From an uncultured Sutterella sp. (GTDB taxonomy: Bacteria; Pseudomonadota; Gammaproteobacteria; Burkholderiales; Burkholderiaceae_F), in the NCBI GenBank assembly GCA_934255515.1, contig CAKQON010000011.1, forward strand, positions 1 through 43,348: a DNA stretch of 43,348 nucleotides, written 5' to 3'. This document shows, piece after piece, positions 18,326 through 26,667 of this stretch (position 1 is the stretch's first letter; each line of letters begins with the position of its first letter). The position numbers and the translations under genes were made by a program. Under the pieces are notes generated by a model, which searched no databases, was not told the origin of the DNA, and saw only the letters and a program-made list of their open reading frames with translations.

Positions 18326-18394
18326 CTCATCGCAGTCTGCCGGAGGGCTTTCAGGAAGCGCGCTCCGGAAAAACTGCGGGTGCCTCCTGATGCG

Positions 18395-19396
18395 TCAGTC
18401 GACGCGGGCGCCGGCGATCTCCACGAGCACCTTGTACTTCTTCGCCTCTTCGTCGATGAGGCTCTGGTATCCGGCAGGCGTCGTCGGGGCGGGAAGCGCG
18501 CCGAAGGCGCGGAACTTCTTGTCGGTCGCCGGGTCCTTCAGAACCGGGACGATCGCGTCGTTCAGAGCCTTCACGACGTCGTCGGGCGTGCCGCCCGGCA
18601 CCATGAGGCCGAACCAGGTGTAGATGTCGAAGTCGGGGACGCCCGCTTCGGCCATCGTGGGCGCATCGGGGAGGAGCGGTGTGCGGGTCTTCGTCGTCAC
18701 GGCGAGCGCGATGAGTTTGCCCGCCTTGATGTTGGCCGCAGCCGAGGCGAGGTTGTCGAAGATAAGATCGGTCTGGCCCGAAATCACCGAGAGGAGCGCC
18801 GGAGAGGCGCCAGCGAACGGGATGTGGACCATGTCGATGCCGCACTGGCGCTTGAGGAACTCGCCCGCAATGTGGCCCGCCGACCCGTTGCCGCCCGAGG
18901 CGTAGTTGAGCTTGCCGGGGTTCTTCTTCGCGTATTCGATCAGGTCCTTCACCGACTTCACGCCTGTCTTCTGAGAGAATTCCGGCGTGATGACGAGCAC
19001 GTTCGCCGCGGTGGCGACGAGCGTCACGGGCTTGAAGTCCTTTTCAGGATCGTAGGGGAGCTTCTTGAAGAGCGACGGGTTGATGGCGAGCGTCGCGACC
19101 GCGCCCATCACGAGCGTATGGCCGTCGGGACGCGCATGGCTCACGTAGCTCATGCCGACGTTGCCGCCCGCGCCGGGGCGGTTTTCAACGACGACGGTGC
19201 CGAGCACGGGCGTCACGGCATCGGCAATGGCGCGCGCGGAAACGTCGAGCGGACCTCCCGGCGGATAGGGAACCACGATGCGGATAGGGTTGCCGCCCTC
19301 ACCCTTGAGCGCCGCGGCGCAGGCATTCATCGGGAAATAAGAGGCGCTCGAGAGTGCCACCGCTCCGATGGCACCCAGTACAGTGCGACGCTGCAT
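18395..19396 (-). CDS. tctC: Tripartite tricarboxylate transporter substrate-binding protein (TctC/Bug family)
   Basis: Periplasmic solute receptor that hands carboxylates to TctAB. The 333-residue precursor starts MQRRTVLGAIGAVALSSASY, a twin-arginine-looking signal peptide with probable cleavage near NACAA (about residue 28). Family motifs are IRIVVPYPPGGPLDVSARAIAD, VVENRPGAGGNVG, LNYASGGNGSAGHIAGE, HIPFAGASPAL and LALAVTTKTRTPLLPDAPTMAEAG. An AAGGAGC site lies upstream of the ATG at 19396; the frame is open to 19444 but passes through the palindrome. Bug proteins are heavily expanded in Burkholderiales; ligand unknown. Confidence 0.93.
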   Translation of the reverse strand: MQRRTVLGAIGAVALSSASYFPMNACAAALKGEGGNPIRIVVPYPPGGPLDVSARAIADAVTPVLGTVVVENRPGAGGNVGMSYVSHARPDGHTLVMGAVATLAINPSLFKKLPYDPEKDFKPVTLVATAANVLVITPEFSQKTGVKSVKDLIEYAKKNPGKLNYASGGNGSAGHIAGEFLKRQCGIDMVHIPFAGASPALLSVISGQTDLIFDNLASAAANIKAGKLIALAVTTKTRTPLLPDAPTMAEAGVPDFDIYTWFGLMVPGGTPDDVVKALNDAIVPVLKDPATDKKFRAFGALPAPTTPAGYQSLIDEEAKKYKVLVEIAGARVD

Positions 19397-19424
19397 AAGG
19401 GATGCTCCTTTTTTTGATGCAAAA

Positions 19425-19451
19425 AAAGTCTTTGATTTAAACAAAGACTTT
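19425..19451. promoter_or_regulatory. Palindromic operator/hairpin upstream of tctC
   Basis: A perfect 10-bp inverted repeat, AAAGTCTTTG (19425-19434) and CAAAGACTTT (19442-19451), with a 7-base AT spacer. It begins 28 bases upstream of the tctC start codon and overlaps the predicted start of transcription. On the tctC strand it is followed by T7, so it may act as an operator, an AT-rich attenuator, or both. Confidence 0.65.
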
Positions 19452-19453
19452 GA

Positions 19454-19481
19454 AATTTATGGCGCTTCCTTTGCAATTCAA
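19454..19481 (-). promoter_or_regulatory. Candidate tctC promoter
   Basis: Minus-strand TTGAAT (19476-19481), 16 bases, then TAAATT (19454-19459). The predicted start near 19447 falls in the inverted repeat at 19425-19451. Each box matches consensus in four of six positions, so this is suggestive only. Confidence 0.45.
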
Positions 19482-19620
19482 TTTGCGAAGTGAAGACTGA
19501 GACATGAATTAGAGCACGCCCGGGAACGGTGCGCGCATGCCCGGAAGCGGTGACTTACGGCGTTTTTGCCGAATCTCATCTCGACTAGGGAGAGCAACCT
19601 AAGAAAATGGCCCGAAAGGC

Positions 19621-19647
19621 GAAAAAGCGCTGACGCTGCCTCAGCGC
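19621..19647 (-). terminator. Terminator of the xthA/PheC-like transcript
   Basis: On the minus strand GCGCTGA pairs with TCAGCGC over a 7-base loop and is followed by TTTTT. Located about 85 bases after the stop of the PheC-like gene, it separates that transcript from tctC. Confidence 0.75.
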
Positions 19648-19730
19648 ACGATTCCCGTGCAGGCATTTTCAGAATCCCCGGACGGCGGTACGGAGGGAGA
19701 TCAGGTTCCGGCGCTCTAAAGCTCAGGAAG

Positions 19731-20477
19731 TCAGCTTCCGAGCCATTTGTGGGAGAGCTCCGTGAGGAATCCCGCGCGGTCGAGACGCCCCCAGGCGGAG
19801 AGAAGCGACGTGATGAGGAGCTCCCCGGGAAGGCCTTCCCGGCCGGGAAGCTGAGGCTTTCTGACGCCGCGGCGCACGAGAATGGTCTTCCAGCTTTCGG
19901 GCGTGAGGCCCTTTCCCCCGAAAGCGAGCGTGAGGCGCACGTCTCTCGCTGAATACCAGCGCGCTTCGAAGGCGTCGGTAATCATGACGTCGCCTACTTC
20001 GGACGCAATGCGCGCCGGAATCGAGGCATTGTCGGCGACGGTCGCGACCGAGGCGCGCGTGAGATGCGCATTCACGAACGCCTCATTCGTGCCGCCCGGA
20101 TTCTTGATCACGCGGACCGAGGGCTGATTGAGGTCCTCCGGGACGAGAAAGCGCTTTTCATCGGCCTTGCGGATGAGCGCGACCTTTGCAAAGGGCGCGT
20201 AGCGCGGCAGGTCGTCAAAGCGCCTCGCGCGCTCCGGGAGCCAGGAGACGCCGCCCGCGGCGACGTCGAAGCGCCCGACAGAGAGTTCCTCAAAGAGTGC
20301 GGGCCAGCTCGTCAGGATGAACTGGGGCGTGAGGACCGCCTCGCGGCAGAGTCCCTCCATGAGATCGATGTCGTGTCCGGCAAAGCCCGCCTGAGAGCCT
20401 TCGTTGATGATGCCGAAGGGGAGGTAGTCGCCGGGGATGCCGATTCTGAGCCGGGGTTTGGCGCTGATCACGATCAA
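19731..20477 (-). CDS. PheC-like periplasmic-binding-fold protein (cyclohexadienyl dehydratase-like)
   Basis: A type 2 periplasmic-binding-fold protein of 248 residues. It resembles PheC-type cyclohexadienyl dehydratase, which converts prephenate or arogenate in phenylalanine synthesis, and amino acid-binding receptors. Points of likeness are LRIGIPGDYLPFGIINEGSQ, GHDIDLMEGL, ELSVGRFDVAAGGVSWLPER, SVRVIKNPGGTNEAFVNAHL, DNASIPARI and DVMITDAFEARW; the NPGGTNE and DVMITDA motifs favour PheC. There is no signal peptide, so a cytoplasmic enzyme is more likely than a receptor. The TTG start at 20477 overlaps the xthA stop; a GTG at 20471 is equally possible. Confidence 0.7.
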   Translation of the reverse strand: MIVISAKPRLRIGIPGDYLPFGIINEGSQAGFAGHDIDLMEGLCREAVLTPQFILTSWPALFEELSVGRFDVAAGGVSWLPERARRFDDLPRYAPFAKVALIRKADEKRFLVPEDLNQPSVRVIKNPGGTNEAFVNAHLTRASVATVADNASIPARIASEVGDVMITDAFEARWYSARDVRLTLAFGGKGLTPESWKTILVRRGVRKPQLPGREGLPGELLITSLLSAWGRLDRAGFLTELSHKWLGS

Positions 20478-21280
20478 TACTCAAGAAGAAGCGTGGCGGG
20501 AGCGTGGTCGGAGGGCTGGGCGTTTCCTCTCGGACGGACGTCGATGGCGGCTTCCTTCACGAGGGGAACGAGGGTGTCGGAGACGAGCATGAGGTCGATT
20601 CTGAGGCCGTGATTCTTTTCAAATCCGCTCTGACGGTAATCCCACCAGGAGAAGGTTTCCGCGGGCTGGCTGAAGAGCCGGAAGCTGTCGCGAAGCCCGA
20701 GCGCCTCGAGGCGCCTGAGGGCGCTGCGCTCCGCGGGCGAACAGAGAATCTTCCCTTCCCAGTAGGCGGGGTTCCACGTATCGGCTTCCGCAGGGGCGAT
20801 GTTGAAGTCGCCCGCGAGAATGAGGCGCGGCGAGGCTTCGAGGAGCTTTCTGAGGTGTCTCGAGAGCGTGGAGATCCAGTCGAGCTTGTAGAGATACTTG
20901 CTCGTGCCGATTTCCTGTCCGTTCGGGAAATAGGCGCCGCAGAAGCGGATGGGGTCGCCTTCGGCGGCGGGAGCGAGAAGCGTGCTTACGAACCGCTTCT
21001 GGTCGTCGGGGTAGCCCGGAATATTGAGTTCGACCGCTTCAGGCGCCCTCACGGTGCTCTTTCTCGTCACGAGCGCCACGCCGTTGTAGGTCTTCTGACC
21101 CGTGAAGACCGCGTCGAACCCGGCCTCGCGGAAGGCTTCCGCGGGGAAAAGGTCGTCGGTGAGCTTGGTTTCCTGAAGGACGAGCGCGTCGGTTCGGGAG
21201 AGCTCGAGCCATTCAAGCACCTGAGGCAGGCGGACCTTGAGCGAATTGACATTCCAGGAGGCAAGACGAAGCTGAGGCAT
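20474..21280 (-). CDS. xthA: Exodeoxyribonuclease III
   Basis: Base-excision-repair AP endonuclease and 3' exonuclease. From the ATG at 21280 the product is 268 residues, exactly the length of E. coli ExoIII. Active-site motifs are LASWNVNSLK (Asn12), LQETKL (Glu37), LAGDFNIAP and the final SDHAP with His259. The WWDYR motif of the family is also present. An upstream in-frame extension exists but has no support. It overlaps the PheC-like gene by four bases. Confidence 0.95.
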   Translation of the reverse strand: MPQLRLASWNVNSLKVRLPQVLEWLELSRTDALVLQETKLTDDLFPAEAFREAGFDAVFTGQKTYNGVALVTRKSTVRAPEAVELNIPGYPDDQKRFVSTLLAPAAEGDPIRFCGAYFPNGQEIGTSKYLYKLDWISTLSRHLRKLLEASPRLILAGDFNIAPAEADTWNPAYWEGKILCSPAERSALRRLEALGLRDSFRLFSQPAETFSWWDYRQSGFEKNHGLRIDLMLVSDTLVPLVKEAAIDVRPRGNAQPSDHAPATLLLEY

Positions 21281-21534
21281 GGCGGAGGGAAACCTTTCAG
21301 ACGGAAACCATTCAGGCGCAATAGTTTGCCACAGCGGATTCCTTCGGGAAGAAGCATCGGGCCGCGTTTCTATTTCGCTTTGCAATCGGTAGTCTTCCGT
21401 ACTTTGGGATAATGCGCCTCTCGGCCTATCATTGAGGGAAAGGCGCTCCGCGCATCCGCATGAACGGGTGCGAGCCTCGGCTCCTAACTCCGAAGCGTTT
21501 CCGAACGAACAGAAGACAAGACCGGATTTCGATC

Positions 21535-21864
21535 ATGGGAAAAAAAGATTCAGCAAAAGCTGCCGGGAAAACGACTTCCAAAGCAGCGGCCAAAGCCAAA
21601 TCCGCGCTCAGGCTCCTCAGGAAGGCGCAATCGAAGCGCGTGTCCGGGACTCCGATTGATCTTCGCTCCGGCGCCGCAAAGAAGCGCGTCGAACGGGAAG
21701 ATAAAGGGTACCTGCGCTGCTCTGCGCGCCTCACTGCCGAACAGCTTCAGTTCTGGCATGACGCAGGCGGCTCGGAATGGACGCGGCGCATTCTCAAGGA
21801 AGGCATCCGCATGCAGGAAGCGGCGGCGAGAAAAGACGCACCTCTCGAGAAAGCCGAAGAGTAG
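21535..21864 (+). CDS. Small Lys/Ala-rich protein
   Basis: A 109-residue basic protein starting MGKKDSAKAAGKTTSKAAAK. The first ~50 residues are low-complexity Lys/Ala, reminiscent of histone-like or nucleic-acid-binding tails. The second half is ordered and contains CSARLTAEQLQFWHDAGGSEWTRRILKEG. That resembles small proteobacterial proteins ending in a GG-x-EW-x-R pattern, but I cannot name it. I chose the ATG at 21535 since the upstream frame (from 21460) is not compositionally similar. Divergent from xthA. Function unknown. Confidence 0.6.
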   Translation: MGKKDSAKAAGKTTSKAAAKAKSALRLLRKAQSKRVSGTPIDLRSGAAKKRVEREDKGYLRCSARLTAEQLQFWHDAGGSEWTRRILKEGIRMQEAAARKDAPLEKAEE

Positions 21865-22158
21865 CCTCCCAACAATGAGCGCCTTCTTCAACCGTATGAA
21901 GGCATTCATTGGTCTTTTGGCGCCTCTGTTCTTGTCATCATGCGCCATTGGTTGACAATAAGAAACATAATAAAAACAATATGTTATGATATTCTGGCGC
22001 ATCACGGAGCCTAGGTAGAAAGTACTAGCGGAAGGCCCCTGCCTCCTCCTAGAATGAAATGCACCAGAGCTTGAGGCCCCGGGCATTCTGAATGCTTCCG
22101 GGGACGCGCCAAGCTGAGATCGAATTTTTCATACACCTTTCTATTCCTGGAGCATTCC
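21865..22158 (+). promoter_or_regulatory. Upstream region of the ornithine carbamoyltransferase gene
   Basis: No gene seen. Two promoter options read towards the OTC gene. One is TTGACA (21952-21957), 17 bases, AACAAT (21975-21980). The other is an extended -10, TGTTATGAT (TATGAT at 21985-21990). The local sequence 21950-21995 is AT-rich. The leader then holds a strong hairpin at 22077-22103. Confidence 0.5.
22077..22103 (+). other. Strong leader hairpin
   Basis: CCCCGG (22077-22082) pairs with CCGGGG (22098-22103), and inside it GCATT pairs with AATGC over a 3-base loop, with a TT bulge. No T-run follows. It lies about 55 bases before the OTC start codon and could be a leader regulatory structure or transcript stabiliser. 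Confidence 0.55.
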
Positions 22159-23163
22159 ATGCCGATGAATCTTCGCGGCCGCAGCCTTCTCAGTCTCGTT
22201 CACCACACGCCTGCTGAGATCGACTATCTCATTGATCTCGCCATCGACCTCAAGAAGGCCAAGCGCATGGGGACGGAAGCGCGCCGACTTGTCGGCAAGA
22301 ACATTGCGCTCGTCTTCGAAAAGACCTCCACCCGCACGCGCAGCGCCTTTGAGGTTGCTGCTCACGACCAGGGCGCCGGCACGACCTTCTTTGATCCCTC
22401 GTCCTCGCAAATCGGCCACAAGGAAAGCATCAAGGACACCGCCCGCGTGCTCGGCCAGATGTACGACGCGATCGAATACCGCGGCTTCTCGCAGCAGGTG
22501 GTCGAAGAGCTCCGCGACTATGCGGGCGTTCCCGTCTACAACGGCCTCACCGATGAGTGGCACCCGACGCAGATGCTCTGCGACCTCATGACGATGAAGG
22601 AAGCGAGCGGCAAGGCCTGGAAGGACATTTCGTTCGCCTACATGGGCGACGCGCGCTTCAACATGGGCAATTCCCTCCTCATGGTCGGCGCCAAGATGGG
22701 CATGGACGTCCGCATCGGCGCGCCGAAGGCCTGCTGGCCTTCCGAGGAGCTCATTGCGCTCGTTACCGAAATGGCTGAAAAGTCTGGCGCGCGCATCACG
22801 ATTACCGAGGATCCCGTCGAAGCCGTCAAGGGCGCCGACTTCATCCACACCGACATCTGGGTGTCGATGGGCGAGCCCGCTGAAGTCTGGGCCGAGCGCA
22901 TTCAGCTCCTGAAGCCCTACCAGGTGAATGCCGAACTCATGGCCGCTTCGGGGAACCCCAACGTGCGCTTCATGCACTGCCTCCCGGCCTACCACAACGC
23001 CGAAACGAAGGTGGGCGCCAAGGTGATCGCGCAGCATCCGGAACTGAAGGACGGCGTCGAGGTCACGGAAGAGGTCTTTGAATCGCCCGCCTCGATCGTC
23101 TTCGAGCAGGCCGGCAACCGCATGCACACCATCAAGGCGCTGATGGTTGCAACCCTCGCCTAA
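22159..23163 (+). CDS. argF: Ornithine carbamoyltransferase
   Basis: Joins ornithine and carbamoyl phosphate to form citrulline (arginine synthesis), or runs in reverse in the arginine deiminase pathway. The 334 residues contain the carbamoyl-phosphate motif STRTR (57-61) within [24 protein letters not shown] (135-138), the ornithine loop VSMGEP and HCLP (273-276). The HCLPAYHN sequence replaces the usual HCLPAFHD. Length and the [17 protein letters not shown] stretch fit both anabolic ArgF/ArgI and catabolic ArcB, which cannot be told apart without neighbours; no arcA or arcC lies nearby. An intrinsic terminator follows. Confidence 0.93.
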   Translation: MPMNLRGRSLLSLVHHTPAEIDYLIDLAIDLKKAKRMGTEARRLVGKNIALVFEKTSTRTRSAFEVAAHDQGAGTTFFDPSSSQIGHKESIKDTARVLGQMYDAIEYRGFSQQVVEELRDYAGVPVYNGLTDEWHPTQMLCDLMTMKEASGKAWKDISFAYMGDARFNMGNSLLMVGAKMGMDVRIGAPKACWPSEELIALVTEMAEKSGARITITEDPVEAVKGADFIHTDIWVSMGEPAEVWAERIQLLKPYQVNAELMAASGNPNVRFMHCLPAYHNAETKVGAKVIAQHPELKDGVEVTEEVFESPASIVFEQAGNRMHTIKALMVATLA

Positions 23164-23213
23164 TTTTCCGGGAAGCGCCTCAGGCTTCATCGCCTGAGCG
23201 CCACCCAAACAAC

Positions 23214-23251
23214 AACGCCCGCAATTCCTTTCTGGAAACTGTGGGCGTTTT
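23214..23251. terminator. Terminator between argF and prlC
   Basis: AACGCCC (23214-23220) pairs with GGGCGTT (23243-23249), with an inner TTCC-GGAA stem and a short T-run. It separates convergent argF and prlC and may act on both. Confidence 0.7.
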
Positions 23252-23276
23252 GCTGGAGCCGTCTCTTAAGCAGGCT

Positions 23277-25349
23277 TTAATCCTTCTTAGAGGCTTGGGG
23301 CGCATCCACGATGCCCGAGAGCCTCAGGAGGGCGTCAAGTTCGGGCTTCCTGCCGCGGAAGGCAACGAAGTTTTCGATGGCGTCGCGGCTCGATCCCCGC
23401 TCGAGAATTTCGGTAAGGAACCGCCGGCCTGTCTTCGGGTTGAGAACGCCTTCCTCTTCGAAGGCGCTGAAGCAGTCGGCCGAGAGCACCTCCGCCCACT
23501 TGTAGCTGTAGTAGCCCGCGGCATAGCCGCCCGCGAAAATATGCGCAAAACTCTGCGGGAAGCGGTTCCACTTGGGCGGGAAGACCACGGCGACCTCCTT
23601 GCGAACGGCGTCGAGAAGCGCCGGAACCGAATCCGTCTTCGGATTGAATTCCGCATGGAGGAGCATGTCGAAGAGCGCAAATTCGACCTGGCGCACGCAG
23701 AAGGCGCCGGCTTCGAAGTTCTTTGCGGCAATCAGCTTCTTAAAAAGTTCGTCGGGAAGCGATTCGCCCGTATCGGCATGGCGCGAAATGGCCTTCACCA
23801 CGTCGTGCTCCCAGGCGAAATTCTCGAGGAACTGGCTTGGAAGCTCCACGGCATCCCATTCAACGCCGTTGATGCCGGAAACCTGCGCCTCTTCCTGGGC
23901 CGTGAGAATGTGGTGGAGCGTGTGGCCGAATTCATGGAAGAGCGTCGTCACCTCATCGTGCGTCATCGTCGCTTCCCTGCCCTCGACCGGAGCGGCAAAG
24001 TTGGTGACGAGGTACGCAACGGGCGTGACGAGCTTCCCGTCGGGGAGCCGCCGCCTTGTGCGCTCGCCGTCCATCCAGGCGCCGGAACGCTTCCCCTCGC
24101 GGGCGTAGAGGTCCGCGTAGAAGGCGGCAATGAGTTTGCCTTCGCGCTTCACCTCGAAGTACTTGACGTCCGGATGCCAGACGGAGGTGCGCTTCTCCTC
24201 GATTTCGATGCCGAAGAGCGTCTCCACCATGCGGAAGAGCCCGGCGAAGACGGCATTCTGCGTGAAGTAGCGCTTCACTTCGGCGTCCGAATAGCTGTAG
24301 CGGGCTTCGCGGAGCTTTTCGGCCGCATAGGGACGGTCCCAGGGCTCGACCTCGTCGATGCCGAGGGTCTTCTTCGCGAAATCGTTGACTTCGCCCGCAT
24401 CCTCAAGCGCGCGCGGGCGCGAGCGCTTTGCGAGGTCCCTCAGGAAGGCGAGCACTTCCGCGGGGTCCTTCGCCATCTTCGTGGCGAGCGACAGTTCCCC
24501 GAAATTTTTGAATCCGAGGAGTTCGGCTTCTTCGCGGCGCAGTTCAAGAATTCGCCTGATGATCGGCGTGTTGTCGTACTTCCCGTCGTCGAATTCCGCC
24601 GCACGAGTGGAGAAGGCGTAGTAGAGCGCCTCGCGGATGCCTCGGTCGGCGCAGTACTTCATGGCGGGAAGGTAGGAAGGGAACTGAAGCGTGAGCCTCA
24701 GGCCCGTTTTGCCGGCGGCCTTCGCGCTCGCGCGGTAGAGCGCAATCGTCTCGGCGGGAACGCCGGCAAGGCGGCTTTCGTCCGGGAGGATGAGCTCGAA
24801 GGCGTTCGTTGCATCAAGGAGGTTCTCGCTGAATTTCTGCGAGAGCTGCGAGAGTTCCTGGCCGATCGCCTTCACGCGCTCGCGCTTCTCTTTGGGGAGC
24901 GCGGCGCCCGAAAGCTCGAAGTCGCGGATTTCGCGGCGGATGATGCGCTGACGCACGGGCGAAAGCGCTTCGAAGGCGTCGCTCTTTTCGATCCCGAGAT
25001 ACTTTCTGTAGAGCGCTTCGTCCTGAGAGATGCGCAGATAGAGATCTGTCGCGAGCGGCAGCGCCTCGTTGAAGGCGTCGCGGAGCGCCGGCGTATCGAC
25101 GACGCTCTGGAGGTGCCCGATCGCGCCCCAGGAGCGGGAAAAGGCGAGCGAAGCTTCTTCTAGAGGCACGACAACCGCGTCCCAGGTCGCGGGCGTTTCG
25201 GGGGCGGTCGCGCGGGCAAGCGCCTTTTCAAGATCCGCGGCAAGCTTTTTCACCGCCGGCATCACGTGTTCGGGGCGGACAGCGGCGTAATCGATGAGAT
25301 CAGTAATGTTGAGAAGCGGGTTCTCCGCTTCCTGAGGAGCAGTCGTCAT
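23277..25349 (-). CDS. prlC: Oligopeptidase A (M3 metallopeptidase)
   Basis: Cytoplasmic zinc metallopeptidase that degrades short peptides, including signal-peptide fragments. The 690 residues match M3A family length. The zinc motif HEFGH lies at about 470 in TTLFHEFGHTLHHIL; the third ligand region is GVEWDAVELPSQFLENFAWE. Other family stretches are KYFEVKREGKLIAAFYADLYARE, RYSYSDAEVKRYF, and YAAGYYSYKWAEVLSADCF near the C-terminus. An ATG at 25349 starts the frame. It follows folD on the same strand but a terminator separates them. Confidence 0.95.
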   Translation of the reverse strand: MTTAPQEAENPLLNITDLIDYAAVRPEHVMPAVKKLAADLEKALARATAPETPATWDAVVVPLEEASLAFSRSWGAIGHLQSVVDTPALRDAFNEALPLATDLYLRISQDEALYRKYLGIEKSDAFEALSPVRQRIIRREIRDFELSGAALPKEKRERVKAIGQELSQLSQKFSENLLDATNAFELILPDESRLAGVPAETIALYRASAKAAGKTGLRLTLQFPSYLPAMKYCADRGIREALYYAFSTRAAEFDDGKYDNTPIIRRILELRREEAELLGFKNFGELSLATKMAKDPAEVLAFLRDLAKRSRPRALEDAGEVNDFAKKTLGIDEVEPWDRPYAAEKLREARYSYSDAEVKRYFTQNAVFAGLFRMVETLFGIEIEEKRTSVWHPDVKYFEVKREGKLIAAFYADLYAREGKRSGAWMDGERTRRRLPDGKLVTPVAYLVTNFAAPVEGREATMTHDEVTTLFHEFGHTLHHILTAQEEAQVSGINGVEWDAVELPSQFLENFAWEHDVVKAISRHADTGESLPDELFKKLIAAKNFEAGAFCVRQVEFALFDMLLHAEFNPKTDSVPALLDAVRKEVAVVFPPKWNRFPQSFAHIFAGGYAAGYYSYKWAEVLSADCFSAFEEEGVLNPKTGRRFLTEILERGSSRDAIENFVAFRGRKPELDALLRLSGIVDAPQASKKD

Positions 25350-25373
25350 TCTGAAGAAGCAGTAGGTATAGGG

Positions 25374-25408
25374 ATGGAAAGGGCCGCTCCTTAAAGGAAC
25401 GGCCCCTT
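25374..25408 (-). terminator. Terminator after folD
   Basis: On the minus strand GGGGCCGTTCC pairs with GGAGCGGCCC over a 5-base loop, with TTTCC after it. It sits just upstream of the prlC start, so it ends folD transcripts. Confidence 0.7.
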
Positions 25409-25421
25409 ATGAATCAGGGAA

Positions 25422-26300
25422 TCAAAGTGTATCGCCTTGGCCGAGATGCCGTTCGGCGGCAAGCACCGTGTTCGAGATCAGCATGGCGATCGTCATGGGG
25501 CCGACTCCGCCCGGAACGGGCGAGAGGGCGCGGGCGACCTCCGCGACGCTCTTTTCGTCGACGTCGCCGCAGAGCTTTCCGTCTTCATCGCGGTTCATGC
25601 CGACGTCGATCACGACGGCGCCGGGCTTCACCATGTCGCCTGTGATCATCCGGGCGCGGCCGGCGGCGGCAACGAGAATGTCGGCGCGGCGCGTGATTTC
25701 GGCGAGGTTGGGCGTTCTGCTGTGCGCGACCGTGACGGTGGCGTGGTCTTCAAGGAGCATGAGGGCCTGGGGCTTCCCGACGATGTTGGAGCGGCCGACC
25801 ACGACCGCTTCGAGCCCTTCGGGTTTGACGCCCACGGATTCGAGCATCTTCATGACGCCCGCGGGCGTGCAGGGTCGGAAGCCCTCGTCGCGGCGGCCGA
25901 CGAGAAGCGCCCCCGCGGAAAGCATGTGAAAGCCGTCGACGTCCTTGCCGGGATCAATCGCTTCAATCACGGCGCTCGCGAGGATCTGCTTCGGAAGCGG
26001 AAGCTGCACGAGAATGCCGTCGACGGCGGGATCCGCGTTCAATCGGCCGATGAGATCAAGGAGCGCCTTCTGATCGGTATCGGCGGGCAGTCGGTACTCA
26101 TGGGAGGAGACGCCCGCCCGTTCGCAGGCGCGGGTTTTGTTGCGCACGTAGACGCAGCTCGCCGGGTCTTCGCCCACGAGCACAACGGCAAGCCCGGGGG
26201 GGCGTCCTCCGGGGAGTGCGGCGAGTTCCTCGCTTCTCTTCCTTGCGCGCGCTTCAATTTCGCGGGCAAGCGCCTTGCCGTCAATAATCTGTGCTGTCAA
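25422..26300 (-). CDS. folD: Bifunctional methylenetetrahydrofolate dehydrogenase/cyclohydrolase
   Basis: NADP-dependent interconversion of 5,10-methylene-THF and 10-formyl-THF for purine, thymidylate and formyl-Met synthesis. The 292-residue protein has the catalytic YVRNK (Tyr51, Lys55), VQLPLP with Gln99, GKDVDGFH (Asp122), [11 protein letters not shown], the NADP-binding [12 protein letters not shown] and the C-terminal [14 protein letters not shown]. The start is a TTG at 26300, preceded by a strong AGAGGAGA ribosome-binding site; no ATG in frame fits better. Confidence 0.95.
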   Translation of the reverse strand: MTAQIIDGKALAREIEARARKRSEELAALPGGRPPGLAVVLVGEDPASCVYVRNKTRACERAGVSSHEYRLPADTDQKALLDLIGRLNADPAVDGILVQLPLPKQILASAVIEAIDPGKDVDGFHMLSAGALLVGRRDEGFRPCTPAGVMKMLESVGVKPEGLEAVVVGRSNIVGKPQALMLLEDHATVTVAHSRTPNLAEITRRADILVAAAGRARMITGDMVKPGAVVIDVGMNRDEDGKLCGDVDEKSVAEVARALSPVPGGVGPMTIAMLISNTVLAAERHLGQGDTL

Positions 26301-26535
26301 TTCTGCTCTCCTCTCATTTAAGAGTGATGTGTCTGGCCGGCGGAACGCGGGGACGTTCTGCGTCCGGGAGGATTCATTATTGCCCGGAAATGCGCTTCGC
26401 CACTTTCTCCTTATGGCCGAAATAGGGATAACGCTTTGATGAAGCGCAGAGAGAGGCGTCGGAAGAAAAAGAAAAGCGCCTTCACGCGATATCCGGGAAG
26501 GCGCCTTCGGGTGGCTCAGAAGCGGGAAAATGCGC
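26301..26535. other. folD upstream region
   Basis: No gene is visible. The left part carries the folD ribosome-binding site and presumably its promoter, but I cannot fix -35 and -10 boxes. The right part holds the terminator of the upstream regulator gene (26463-26504). Confidence 0.5.
26463..26504 (-). terminator. Terminator of the two-component operon
   Basis: On the minus strand GCGCCTTC (26497-26504) pairs with GAAGGCGC (26476-26483) and is followed by TTTTCTTTTTC. It lies only about 30 bases after the second stop codon at 26536, not the first at 26668, consistent with the coding region once reaching 26536. Confidence 0.85.
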
Positions 26536-26667
26536 TTAGAGCAGTCCGCTCGACTGTCCGCCGATGGAGCTGTTGATGCCCGTCACCGTCGCTTCTTCCT
26601 CGCGGCGCTGGCGTTCGGCTTCCGCTTCACGGAGCTCCGTATCAAGACGGCGCATGTGTTCGGCATT
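26536..26667 (-). pseudogene. Coding-like extension after the regulator's stop
   Basis: Directly after the TAA at 26668-26670, the same frame stays open for 43 codons, ending in TAA at 26536-26538. It begins NAEHMRRLDTELREAEAE and ends with [11 protein letters not shown]. The first part is a highly charged helix rich in Arg and Glu; codon use is the same GC-rich kind as the upstream gene. It may be a tail lost by a point mutation making the TAA, a read-through tail, or a separate 39-codon gene from the ATG at 26655; there is no ribosome-binding site for the last. Confidence 0.55.

Larger units (their letters stand above)
18077..18394. other. tctC-tctB intergenic region
   Basis: No gene is visible in this 318-base gap. 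It contains, in minus-strand order, the end of tctC, a hairpin terminator (18266-18325), a -10-like TATAAT, a palindrome, a C9 run and the tctB leader. Confidence 0.6.

Noticed and set aside
19566..19952. 128-codon plus-strand frame near tctC
   Set aside because: Overlaps a terminator and the PheC-like gene on the other strand; no coding signature.
22121..22136. Possible ArgR box (GAATTTTTCATAC) before the OTC gene
   Set aside because: Only half of the dyad matches the ARG box consensus; not enough to call.
23241..25163. 640-codon plus-strand frame across prlC
   Set aside because: Antisense shadow of the M3 peptidase gene.
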